From Litoditis marina (Eukaryota; Nematoda; Chromadorea; Rhabditida; Rhabditidae), in contig OZ038433.1 of assembly GCA_964036275.1 (NCBI GenBank), forward strand, positions 12,672,446 through 12,736,445: DNA of 64,000 bases, in the 5' to 3' direction. Shown piece by piece: positions 33,701 through 43,698 of the stretch. Position 1 is the first letter of the stretch; every line of letters begins with the position of its first letter. The position numbers and the translations under genes are program-made. The notes beneath the pieces were generated by a model. The model was not told where the DNA came from. It made no database searches and saw only the letters and a program-made list of their open reading frames with translations.

Positions 33701-35982
33701 ATCTATTCTGGTCCCCGGAAATTTCCGGGAGTTTCGGATAAATCGGATTATTCTGCTGCGCGGAACTGGCTGTGGTGGTGGGCAGGGGTTCTGGAACCGA
33801 GTAAACTCATAAACTGTAAACTATCAAAACAACGACAACGATTATGGGATTTCAGGGAAGCATGCCCGAACACCAGTAAGGTCCGACTAAGCGACAAAAA
33901 GTAGTCCGTTTTCAGATGTAAACATGTGAAAATTTAGGATTTTTCATCAAAAGTAGATCGATTTTCTTCTTCTCGGCTAAACAGTAGTCCGTTTTTCGAA
34001 TTTTTCTGACTATTCGGACAACTTTACTGGTGTATGAGCATGCCTATGAAATGGTAAAAAAACCATACGAGAATTCATTTTGTCTTTGCCTTATTAGCAT
34101 TTGCATTACGGGAAGCAAGCGTTGTGACGCAGGAAATGGGCGATTACGTGGTCCAATCGCAACGGTTCAGTCCTTTAAACTGCAATACATTTTTCAATTG
34201 CAGTTTGAAGGACAGTTGAAAGGCCTCAGGATTGGTCTAAATAGTCGTCCTGCTTTGAAGCTATGAACAAAAAAGTTACCTTTTTGGATGGCCAGCCTCT
34301 GTAGTGCCTGAACTCGGCTATTCTTCGTATTTGGAGTATTCACAGGGGGCATTATTACCTGAAAGATAAAACACGTGTACTGAAAGATAAAACACGTGTA
34401 CTGAAAGATGAAACACGTGTACTGCTTCAACACGTTTGAGTTTGTTAATTGTGAAAATTATTAAATTTCTACTTTGTGCACCAACATGAATTCACCTGTT
34501 CCCTGTCGGGGGGAGTGTTGAAAAAAACGTCTTTCGATCCGAAACCCAGATTTCCCAGACAAACTAACAGAACTTATCTAATAGAAACCAAAACGCAATA
34601 TGCAAAATAATATAATGAAGTACTTTTGATCCGTAACTCGTAAATCGTGAAAGACTCCTACCTCATCCCTGCTGTTCTCACCATGAGCTATGAAGTATGA
34701 AGTATGAAGTAAAACGCAAAAATTACTTTTTAATATGAAAATGACAAAAACTGACCTCATCCCTACTCTTCCCGGCTGCATGTGCAGCTATGACCTGGGC
34801 GGCAGAAGCAGAAGCCAACTCCCCATCTACTTTCACACGGGTATCCCATGCATCCGATACACTGAAATAGAAGAATTAGATATTAGATAGACTATAATGA
34901 AAGATCAAACTACAATGACTAAATCTCATCATCACGAAAAGAAGACAAACCACCACACCGAACACAGAAAAGGTCCCTCATTTTCTCTAAACATGCGAAC
35001 CAAAACTTTTTCACAAAAATCGTTCACAACATCACAACCCTCCATAATCCTGCGAACCTTGGCGGTGTATAATGGCTTGATAACCACATCGACGTAACCC
35101 TATATCCTAACCGACTAACCAACAACATCCCAACGTCTAGTAACCGTCGGTTAACAACGATATCTATCGTCTCCGACAAGATATAATCTTCCGCTCCTAC
35201 CCATTACATGCACCACCACCGCTTAAAGAAGCACGATTGTGTGGTCCAATCGCAACGCATCAGTCCTTTAAACTGCAATACATTTTCCAATTGCAGTTTA
35301 AAGGACCGTTGACACGGGATTGGTCCACATAATCGTCCTACTTTAAATAGCTATAGCTATACATTTTCAAATTCACGCATTAGCATTCAGTAAATGCAAA
35401 TCAGCCCACAACCACAACACTCGCACAACTTTTTTCTGAAGCACACCACAATACCCATATATGCGCTATCCTCACCTGTTTTCATAGTCTTGAAACTTGT
35501 TCAATCGAAAATCGCCCTTGGTGGGACTACTGCCGCACGCATTCTCGTGTAAAGGCGGATAGCGGGCACCGTATACTGGTTTTACACTGTAAAACAAGAA
35601 TCTACGGCTCAATATTGTATCAAATAGGTGAAGAACTACACTCACTTATGGAAACCAGGCAACTAGGACTTTTATTGGAACTTTTCAGAGAGAAACGAAG
35701 CCAAACTACGTTCAAAAAGACCAAGAACGTGTGAAACTGAGTATTACTAACTGCACTAATTTACCATTTCAACAGTTATATTTGAATAGAACAAATATTA
35801 CTTTGAAGTACGTACTTGTTTCATTTGAAATCTTAAAGTGTGAACTAGAAAGGAAGACTCAGTACCTTAGAAGTCAAACTACCTAGTTAGTTGTTAGAAT
35901 ATAATGTCAATGTGAATGTAAACAAGTTTCAACTTTTAGTTATGTACCTTCCGGGAGCGGAACCTGTAGACCAGCGACTCAT
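27740..35982 (-). CDS. TBC1D22: TBC1D22-type Rab GTPase-activating protein, 495 aa
   Basis: Sixteen exons, in coding order: 35982-35948, 35586-35476, 34861-34756, 34358-34280, 33790-33668, 33431-33323, 32904-32844, 32085-31957, 31323-31258, 31050-30991, 30721-30653, 30242-30144, 29707-29632, 29305-29178, 28477-28382, 27880-27740. All are GT-AG and every phase agrees; 495 codons fits the roughly 505-517 of human TBC1D22B/A. The N-terminal KPVYGARYPPL and SDAWD motifs are TBC1D22 hallmarks. The TBC domain starts near W192 (CWMGIPHKLRPQAWRLLS). The arginine finger is in IHIDIPRMCP (D255, R258) and the glutamine finger in SGYVQGIND (Q293), so GAP activity is expected. FAFRWMNNLLMREIPLR and LLQNLPTQSWGD follow. 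ATG at 35982 is preceded in frame by a TAG ten codons upstream, and two TTTTAG/TTTAG sites there could accept a spliced leader. Human homologues bind Golgi ACBD3. Confidence 0.93.
28141..28362. mobile_element. CATACGTAAA inverted-repeat element in TBC1D22 intron
   Basis: Ends ACTGTGATCATACGTAAA and TTTACGTATGACTGTGAT. The interior repeats GAGCATGCCCGAT / ATCGGGC words and 'gtgagcat'. About 220 bp, noncoding. Confidence 0.6.
28640..28950. other. GC-rich block inside a TBC1D22 intron
   Basis: A locally GC-rich stretch (for example GCCGTGCCCGCGCTGCGCTC) with open frames on both strands, between two verified coding exons. No splice sites join it to the gene. It is probably an old repeat. Confidence 0.4.
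29328..29425. mobile_element. AACCGG element (family N), partial copy
   Basis: Only the left part is recognisable: TAACCAGGTTCTGGTAAT then ATTACCTCAGTAGGTAATCGG. It lies in the TBC1D22 intron just upstream of exon 29305-29178. Confidence 0.5.
31361..31612. mobile_element. 252-bp element with perfect 22-bp terminal inverted repeats
   Basis: The left end CCTATAGGCATACACCGCCA(AG) and the right end (CT)TGGCGGTGTATGCCTATAGG are exact reverse complements. It lies in a TBC1D22 intron. A fragment 'cttggcggtgtat' recurs near 35058. Confidence 0.85.
32095..32260. repeat. Degenerate tandem repeat, unit about 35-40 bp
   Basis: Four or five units of the type ATAACCCTAAACATCACACA followed by TTTGTGG and an A-rich spacer, inside a TBC1D22 intron. 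Confidence 0.7.
33209..33226. repeat. Perfect 18-bp palindrome AGGTACCCCGGGGTACCT
   Basis: An exact self-complementary site in a TBC1D22 intron. No function is inferred. Confidence 0.9.
34139..34255. mobile_element. GTGGACCAATC hairpin element (family W), copy 3
   Basis: ACGTGGTCCAATCGC and CCTTTAAACTGCAATACA on the left, CAATTGCAGTTTGAAGGAC and ATTGGTCTAAAT on the right. TBC1D22 intron. Confidence 0.7.
34359..34421 (-). repeat. Three 21-bp tandem copies of a splice acceptor in TBC1D22
   Basis: On the minus strand the unit TACACGTGTTTTATCTTTCAG is repeated three times (one copy has CATC for TATC) immediately before exon 34358-34280. Each unit ends in a consensus TTTCAG. The unit is 21 bp, free of stops and in frame, so using an outer acceptor would add YTCFIFQ once or twice. 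Confidence 0.9.
35228..35338. mobile_element. GTGGACCAATC hairpin element (family W), copy 4
   Basis: TGTGTGGTCCAATCGCAAC ... CCTTTAAACTGCAATAC / CAATTGCAGTTTAAAGGACC ... GGGATTGGTCCACATAA. A well-preserved hairpin in a TBC1D22 intron. Confidence 0.8.
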
Positions 35983-36358
35983 ATCATCAGTATAGTTGTC
36001 AAATACTCTAAAATGCTCCAAATTTTCTAAATAAACAACGAAAATTTAATATTGAATTCAATAACGTTTAATTTGATTGAGTTTTAACGCTTCCATGGTG
36101 AATATGGACCGTAATGAGTATATTCAACATAAAAAAGTGATAATGCGATGAAAAGATAATTAAAAATAGTAGTTTACAAGTTTTTAAATAAAAATCAGCC
36201 GTTGAAAATCAATAAAACCAGCTGGCGCCTTATTGTGCGGCGGCTGCAAAAGGGGCGGGGCTAAGGAGAAAATTGGCGGCGAGGGCTTTTCGTTATCAAA
36301 TTTGCTGGGAAAGACGTCTTGGGTAGTTAGGAGTGAACTTTACTATAAAGAGGGGAAT

Positions 36359-36478
36359 AGAGAGAGTGAGAGAGAGAGAGAGATAGAGATAGAGAGATGC
36401 ATAAAGAGACGGAAAAAGACGGGGTAGAGACGTCGAGAGAGAAACAGAGACATCGACAGAAAGAGCGCTAAAGAGGAA

Positions 36479-36526
<48 letters not shown>

Positions 36527-36597
36527 GAGAGACAACAGAGAGATAGAGTGAAAGAGAGAGAGACAGAGTGAGAGAGAGAGAGAGAAAGAGAGAGAGT

Positions 36598-36629
<32 letters not shown>

Positions 36630-36768
36630 TACATAAAGAGACGGAAAGAGACTGAGAGGTAGAGACGTCGAGAGAGAAACAGAGACATCGACAGAAAGAG
36701 CGCTAAAGAGGGACAAAGAGAGATAGAGAGAGAGAGATCGAGGTAGAGAGACAACAGAGAGACAGAGT

Positions 36769-36814
<46 letters not shown>

Positions 36815-36822
36815 AAGAAAAT
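36359..36822. repeat. (GA)n minisatellite with a 231-bp internal duplication
   Basis: GA-rich over about 460 bp. The block ATAAAGAGACGGAAA...GTAGAGACGTCGAG...GACATCGACAGAAAGAGCGC occurs twice, beginning near 36400 and 36631. It lies just 5' of TBC1D22. The Ser/Leu-alternating frames read through it are artefacts. Confidence 0.9.
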
Positions 36823-36955
36823 ACGTTTCCCACCAGAAAAAGTAGTCTAGTTGCTAAAGTCGATTGCTTTTTCTGGCAATGTTATTATGGTCAGGGCTGG
36901 TTGGTAAACAGAGGGATGAGAGGTTTGCATTGCGCTATTTTGAGGAAAAGTGCAT

Positions 36956-36957
<2 letters not shown>

Positions 36958-37012
<55 letters not shown>

Positions 37013-37060
37013 GGAGAGAGAGAGGAGGGAGAGAAAGAGAGTGAGAGAAAGAACAGAGAG
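36958..37060. repeat. (GA)n microsatellite
   Basis: About 50 bp of pure GA followed by GGAGGGAGAG variants. Confidence 0.95.
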
Positions 37061-37805
37061 AACTAGGGAGTTGAGCCATATAGTTTGTAACTGGGAGTGG
37101 TTGGCGGTTCGTAAAGTGAAGTGTATGCCGCAATTACCCTAACTCAATAAAGAGAGAAAGCACCGAAGATTCAGACGTGAAAAACTGAAAAGACGTTTCT
37201 CTAATATCGGAAAGTCATGAAAATCACTTTATTGGTAAAATAACATTTCTAGTACATGTTTATAGTTTCCACTTTTTCATCCCACTTTAGTACTTCCTTC
37301 CACTACTTTAGTACTACTTTAGTACTCTTTTGTCCTTCCAATATAGCATTCGCTCTTTTCAAAACCGACGTTTCTATGTGTTGCGCTAGGGTTGTTAACA
37401 AGTCGTTCAAGTCAAACTCGAAACTCGAAATTTCGCAAAACTCGAAATTTTAAATTCGATGTTGCCCAATTCCACTGAGTTGTTTGATCCCGTTGCTTTT
37501 CGGTCAAAGTTTTCAAGTTATTCTGTGTATCGAGTTCGAATAAAAACACTGCTGTGCTCATCGTTTAGTTTGTGCGTATAGTGCTCACATTTCCCAACTG
37601 GACTCGTTGGCAGCGTGCCAAAAACTTTGGATGACTATTATTCAGATAAAACATATATTTTACAGAAAGTTTCCATGAATACGAATTATAACGAAAGAGA
37701 AGAACCCTTCACATGAATTTCTATTGTTTTGAAGTATTTTAACATGTTCAAAAACAGCCTTGAAATTTCATTGGCAAGCTGCCCAAGTCCAGTTGGGAAA
37801 TGTGA

Positions 37806-38046
37806 GTACTATTCGTTATTCTCCGTTTCGATGACTTTGTACAGTAATCTTCCCAATTTTCAAAGTCGTTTTAGTAACGAACAAACAGACTTTTAGATTC
37901 AACGTTTGCTATGCTTGTAGTAGTCGACTTGGAAGACAAAATCGAAAAGTTTAAACTACTTGCATTACGTGCAAGATATTTTAATTTTATTTGAAAAGAT
38001 TTACCAACTTCCAGTAGAGGTGTATTGGTGCGTGAAACAAACTATA
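37806..38046. mobile_element. ATCGAT-type inverted-repeat element (family C), diverged copy 5
   Basis: TACTATTCGTTATTCTCCG ... TGTACAGTAATCTTCC on the left, TGCGTGAAACAAACTATA on the right. Confidence 0.6.
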
Positions 38047-38469
38047 GCTCCCCTGCTTCCAATTACCTTAGTGTTTTCCCACTTCTACGAACTTTTTTAT
38101 AGTAAACCTTAGCAATATTCGTCACCTAGCCAATACCGTAAGCTCTAAGTTCAGACATTAACACCACATTTCCCCTTTCATCCACCTCTGTTCAAAACAT
38201 GACTATCGATTGATTCACCATATATGTGATTTGCGTGCTTAGTTGAACCGGCTCGTGACCTCTCGAATAAAATACTCAAATACAAGTATCTGAAAAGATC
38301 TGTAGCTTCTGCACCCTAGTTATAGTGTCTATCAGTCCTACTCAGAATCCTACAGTCTGTCGAAAATCTGGGACTTAGCCGTGGGAAATTAGGTCCAGCG
38401 CGTTGCGGTAACGAACTCCCATTTACCTACCCCTCTAACTGCCAGATTTTCTATGTATGAGTTAAATGC

Positions 38470-38560
38470 AAAACTTTCGGCGCCGAGCGGACTCGAACTC
38501 GCCACACATGTGCGGGACGAAACTCACTAACTGTTGCACATGATTGCCACGCTGGTAATT
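38470..38560 (-). repeat. tRNA-like fragment
   Basis: The reverse complement has 'caacagttagtgag' (A-box-like) and 'ggcgagttcgagtccgctc' (T-arm with B box). No matched acceptor stem was found. Confidence 0.35.
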
Positions 38561-38950
38561 GCTTTGCTATGGTAGACATTACGCCCGCGCCCGCCCTACC
38601 CCTCTAAGTCCCATTTTGTGTACCCCTGTAAGTGCCAGATTATGTGGCCCCGTTCAACTGCCTCTTTTTCGCCAAACTGACTTTCATGTCGAAATTCGAT
38701 AGGCCACGCCCCCTTAAGTACCCCTCTAACTGCCCCAGGTTCTGTCTGAGTAGGAACTGAAAACTTTCACTGTGTTCTGAGAATGACGAGATGGCAATCG
38801 ACAATTGCAAGCAGAGTTAAAAAAAACTGCCCTTGATTGAGCATAAGTTCGCATTGAAACCGGTCTTTGTAATCACGAATGTGTACTGTAGCAGTCGTAG
38901 TAGGAATGATGTGCACTATACCCATACCTCAACCCAACCAAAAAATTCAG

Positions 38951-39276
38951 GGTTCGTTCTGTTCAAAGCAAGCCTATACGGACTATTACCATATCTTACT
39001 GTGTTTGCAGTTTTCTCCCGTTCATTTTCAACGTGATCAAAGATCAAAGTACAACGATATTTTCGTAATTTTCCACAGCAAGCACGGTAGGTTTTACCAT
39101 ATTCTGCTGTTATTGTAGTTTGCTCCCGTCACTTTTATCGAGATCAAAAATCAAACTACAACGATGTTTTTGTTCTGTTCGAAGCAAGCCTATACGGTAG
39201 GTTTTACCATATTCTGCTGTGTTTGTAGTTTGCTCCCGTTACTTTCATCGCGATCAAAGATCAAAGTACAACGATT
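38951..39276 (+). repeat. Three tandem units of about 110 bp built on a TGTAGTTTG / CAAACTACA fold-back
   Basis: Each unit carries GTTTGTAGTTTGCTCCCGT (first copy GTTTGCAGTTTTCTCCCGT), then GATCAAAGATCAAA(G/C)TACAACGAT, and in two junctions GCACGGTAGGTTTTACCAT or a close variant. The inner halves are roughly inverted copies of each other. Confidence 0.8.
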
Positions 39277-39507
39277 TCTTCGTAACTTTCTTTACCTAAT
39301 TTCATTTTCTGTTCAACTCACTCGTTGTTGTTGATTTCCGCTACTTTTTCTGTGATCTGATCCAATTTTGAGAAACACAGGTTTGCACACATAAGCATGC
39401 TGGATCGGACGGACTGAAATATTGGAAACTTTCAAAATGGAAAATAAAATAAAATGAACATATCAGATATACTTGAACGCCCCAGAAAAGCTGGACATGG
39501 TGATCAT

Positions 39508-39583
39508 TACACGCATAGTCATTTGCACAGTCACGTAAAACATGTTGAACACAGCAGAATTTAGAAACGTGCAATGACAAAAA
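39508..39583. mobile_element. CACGTG palindrome element (family P), truncated copy 4
   Basis: CATAGTCATTTGCACAGTCACG ... AAACGTGCAATGACAAA, without the right half. Confidence 0.6.
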
Positions 39584-39666
39584 TCATAGGCAAGGTTTTT
39601 TTCTGAAAGTAGGAGAGTGGGCGTGAATTTATATGAGAGATTTATGTGAGATTCGGAATGGTTAGA

Positions 39667-39902
39667 TATAGTTCGTTTCACCAATCGATGTTCTTCTACA
39701 GTAATCCGTCACATATTTAGAAGACTTTTTCTTATGAATAAATCATTATTTCCGTTTCAAACTTTCATAGTTTGCAGTAGCATAGATAGAAAACACAATA
39801 GCGAAAATTGAAGTCATTTCAAACAATTCAAACTACGAAACGTTGATCTAGAAGTTCGCGAAGATTACTGTAGAGGGTTATGAGTGCGTGGAACAGACTA
39901 TA
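39667..39902. mobile_element. ATCGAT-type inverted-repeat element (family C), copy 6
   Basis: Almost the same as 15303-15538 over its full length, including the internal 'gcagtagcatagatagaaaac'. Confidence 0.85.
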
Positions 39903-40282
39903 CAAGTATTGATCTTTAAAATTACCATGTAAGACTAAAAAAATTTCTTCCCGTTTCTCAGGAAACGACAAAGTAAAATACCGGGAACAGAATAAGTTCG
40001 AATGAACATCCTAAAACTATCCTAAAAAGTTTAGAAAGTCTGTAATTTGTTGATATCAGTTAGGCAAACAAACTTCATTCAATGTGTACCTTTTGTGAGA
40101 TATGACAAACAGAGTAAATAACAACTGTTGATCATTTCCGTAAACGACAACACTAGATCAACTACAAACATGTTTTGTTATTGAAAACAATGGATTTCCG
40201 GGAGATTACGGTAGCTGAGCAGGAGTTAACTGCTACGCATCAGCGAGATTCCGCGGTGAATACAAACACAACACAGCTTTTA

Positions 40283-40404
40283 TACTAGAAGTAAATTGCA
40301 GAGTCACGTGAAACATGTTAAACACAGCAGAACTCAGAAACGTGAAATGACAAAATGCACATTAGAATGCTAACTTTACGTGACTATTCAATTTACTTCT
40401 AGTG
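40283..40404. mobile_element. CACGTG palindrome element (family P), copy 5
   Basis: TACTAGAAGTAAATTGCAG ... GTCACGTGAAACATGTTAAA ... TTTACGTGACTATTCAATTT ... ACTTCTAGT. Confidence 0.75.
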
Positions 40405-40453
40405 TAGCAGGATTTTCGTATGTAAATCATTAACTTTCAAACGTATTCTGGTG

Positions 40454-40646
40454 TATAGTCTTTATATTTCCTACTGAGACTCCTACAGTAATTATTAAAA
40501 CTGCCCAAAGACAGTTTTGCTTATTCAAGTTACTACTGTAGTTTTTCAAAGCTCGACCTCGAAATCATTGAGTATTGAATAGAAAAAGCTTCACGAATAT
40601 TTGAAGGATTACTGTAGAAGGACATCGATTGGTGAAACACAGTATA
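40454..40646. mobile_element. ATCGAT-type inverted-repeat element (family C), short copy 7
   Basis: TATAGTCTTTATATTTCC ... CTACAGTAATTA on the left, GATTACTGTAGAAGGACATC and GATTGGTGAAACACAGTATA on the right, then a run of ten C. Confidence 0.65.
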
Positions 40647-41298
40647 CCCCCCCCCCCCACAGAAAAGAGTAAGATGGAATGAAGAATGGCGAAAAGTGTT
40701 TGTGAAGATACGGGAAACATTCCGTCTGGTTTTCCGCCCCTCAGGATGTTCCGCCAAAAATGGGTCCCGAGGCGACTTTTCTTTTTTTGTTCTTCTCGGG
40801 GACTCGAGAGAGCGTCAACTGGATGGGAAGAATACATGGGGAATAATGCCAGTGGAACGAAAGAGACCGAAATAGATATCGATTGATGATGGTTTTTTTA
40901 TCTATTGATTGATACAAATGTTATTGGACTAAAATAGATATCGATTAGTGTTTGGATGAAGTTTGATAAACTGACTGATGGGATCGTTATAGGCGAAATA
41001 GGTATCGATTGGTGATGGTTTTTGATCTATTGATTGATGGGATCGTTATGGGACCAAATCACAAACGTCCGCTGTTCGTGAAGGTTTTCGCTCTATTGAT
41101 CGATGAAATTGTTACCGGACCAAAAAATATATATATATATATATATCGATTAGTGTTTGGATGGAGTTTGATCTACCGACTGATGGGATCGTTGTGAGCT
41201 CAAAATAGATATCGATTACTGTTTGGGTAGTGTTCGGTCAGCTGATTGAAGTGAGTAGTGAGGCACACAATGCCGGTAAAACTCTTCGTACTGAGTAC

Positions 41299-41458
41299 GT
41301 ATGCTAGAAGATCCCGGTTTATTCATACCATCCTGCGTCTCTCGCTCTGCCTCACTATTTCTCGTCTCTTACATCCCGGCGGGATGTTAGAGCAGAGAAA
41401 TAGCGTAGGTTTGAGGAGACGCAGGATGGGATGAAGGTGTCGGGATCTTCCAGCATAC
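41299..41458. mobile_element. CCCGG hairpin element (family K), copy 2
   Basis: GTATGCTAGAAGATCCCGG on the left and CCGGGATCTTCCAGCATAC reading inward on the other arm (CGGGATCTTCCAGCATAC at the right end). ATCCTGCGTCTCTC / GAGACGCAGGATGGG arms lie inside. Confidence 0.85.
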
Positions 41459-41587
41459 CTACTCTGGCATCGTGAATCGAATACCTATGGCATAGTCTAT
41501 TTCACCAATTGGTAGACTAGTACAGTACGCATTTCGAAACGTCAATTGTTTTTTGCCTTCAAAAGATATATATGGATAGTCATCGTG

Positions 41588-41715
41588 ATCGTTGGTCAAT
41601 TCAACAGTCACGTGAAACATGTTAAACACAGCGGAACTCAGAAACGTGAAATGACAAAGTGCACGATTCCTCCTTAGAATGCCAACTTTACGCACTATTC
41701 AATTTACTTCTAGTA
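41588..41715. mobile_element. CACGTG palindrome element (family P), copy 6
   Basis: TTGGTCAATTCAACAGTCACG ... AAGTGCACGATTCCTCC ... TTCAATTTACTTCTAGTA. Its right end directly touches the 4.3 kb family L element. Confidence 0.75.
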
Positions 41716-43049
41716 TATAAGACGCTGCAATTTAAATGTTCCCACTAAAACCGACAAAAATGCCTATTTTTCGAGAATCTTGTGCAAAATACACCTCGGT
41801 TTTCACAAAAGTGGTTTCTCTTATAACCATGTGTATTCATAAACCTTGCACATAAATAATCAACTGGAAAAACAGGCTGTACCCAAAATATTCATGTATA
41901 CATCTATTGAACATGGTGACACGAAAATATTAGTACTGGAAAAGTGGAATAACAGAGTACACAAAATCCTTACTACGAATACAGTGTGAAAAACACCAAT
42001 GCTCAAAATTCTTACTATTGAAAGAGTGTACACTACGAAATACACAAAATTCTTAGTTATAAAAAAGTGTAAAACGCCGGAAATGCAATAATAAACTATA
42101 ATTGCAACAGAATCAACAATAGAATGTCAGAGCCCTATGAATTTTTGGAAATACAAATTTACTCTTTTTTACCCCCCGCGTGAGGCGTGCCTGACGACCT
42201 TTTCACGATGCAACAGAACCCAATTGGAAAAAAATGGGAGGGGGTCACTACGATGCAATGACAAGTGGAAGAAACGATGAACAATTAGAGTATGGAGTGT
42301 TTACTTAAGCCCCCCCCCCCCCAAACAAGATTTCAAATTCTGCCGACCGCGCGAAGATCTAAGCGCCCAAAGGGAAGGGAATATATATCATACAATATAT
42401 ATTCTTATTACCAAATGTGGGAATAAATATAGTTATCAGATTGAAAGTAACACAAATCAACGTCATCGGAAAACGTAACGCTCAGCTAGAGAATAATAAA
42501 AAATGGGGTTACTCATCTATCTGTGTCTGAACTAGAGTGAATAGTGAGAAGTTAATCACTATTTCATTCAGAAACTGTGCTTCAGAATGACTATCAATGT
42601 ACGCCACAATGAGAAATCCTCAGTAAATTAAGTAAGATAAAACTTCAAAGTAGCAAACAATACAAACAAACTATGATAACCTGTTACTGAAAGGCGTAGA
42701 TGCGTAGGTAGATTTGTGGCAGACGAAAAAACTTCTCTGCCCTCTAGATTCGATCGATCGAGAACCTTCCGTGCCTGAAACAAAAATTAAAAATAAAGTG
42801 TGTCTTTGAAATTACCGGTTTAGTTCAACGTTGGCGAACTGAGATGATAGGAGTACGTTTTACGAAACACCACTGAGTTTTATGATAACAATCAGATATA
42901 AATGCACATAAAAAGTGTACACTGTCCACTTTTGGATTCACATTTATGAAGCGAATAGACGCCACAATTTTTTTGAATAACCACAAAGCTACTCTCAATA
43001 ATGCGACTACTTAGGTAGGTCGATAATCTAAATTAAAGATCAATAGATC

Positions 43050-43494
43050 TATAGTTCGTTTCACCCATCGATAGCAGCCAGGTACAGTACATTTTAGTGG
43101 GCGGAGTCAATTGTGTTGGAAAGTTTCCAACAGCGATCAGCCTAATCAAAATTGTGCACCAGCTGGGTATTGAACTCAGCTGGGATAGGTGGCGCGGCGC
43201 CCACAAGCAGCCGGCCATCTAAACATGATGGCCGAAAATAAAAACAGTGATATCCAACCATCTTTTCTGACCGTTTTTCAAACCTAATTTTATTGCACAA
43301 AAAGTTGTTTTAATTACTCCCCGATAATGTGGTAACCTTTTGTATACAAAATGTGTGCAAAAAACTCAAAATAACCACTTTTTGGATTTTTATTTCCAAT
43401 GAAAAGACTGGCAAGCTGCCAGATCAGTCGCCTGCAATGTAGGGTGCGCTCGGCCAGCATGGCTGACTGCTATCGATGGGTGAAACAAACTATA
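43050..43494. mobile_element. 445-bp inverted-repeat element nested in the 4.3 kb element
   Basis: Ends TATAGTTCGTTTCACCCATC (then GATAGCAG) and CTGCTATCGATGGGTGAAAC (then AAACTATA). The termini resemble family C but the interior differs and holds a tRNA-T-arm-like 'gggtattgaactcagc'. Confidence 0.8.
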
Positions 43495-43553
43495 GTAATA
43501 TTGGATTGCAAAAGCAACGTTGGAAGATAAAACAAGAAGGGGCGACGGATCAG

Positions 43554-43698
43554 TGGCCGTATTCACCAATGTCCCGGAAAGGTCAAAAAGCTTCCCGCGC
43601 CTCTGTATCTGTACCCTCCTCACCAGCACACTATTTTTGTGCTCCAACTTCCCGCGGGAAGGTATATTTAGCTCCCCGAGGATTGGTGAATACGGCCA
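43554..43698. mobile_element. 145-bp element with TGGCCGTATTCACCAAT ends and CAG duplication
   Basis: Left TGGCCGTATTCACCAAT and right ATTGGTGAATACGGCCA are exact inverses, and CAG flanks both sides. Inner CTTCCCGCG / CGCGGGAAG words extend the arms. Open frames on both strands here are by-products of the palindrome. Confidence 0.85.

Noticed and set aside
36296..36833. Long Ser/Leu-rich open frames on the minus strand
   Set aside because: They are read through a GA/CT repeat in more than one frame at once. Composition is purely repeat-driven.
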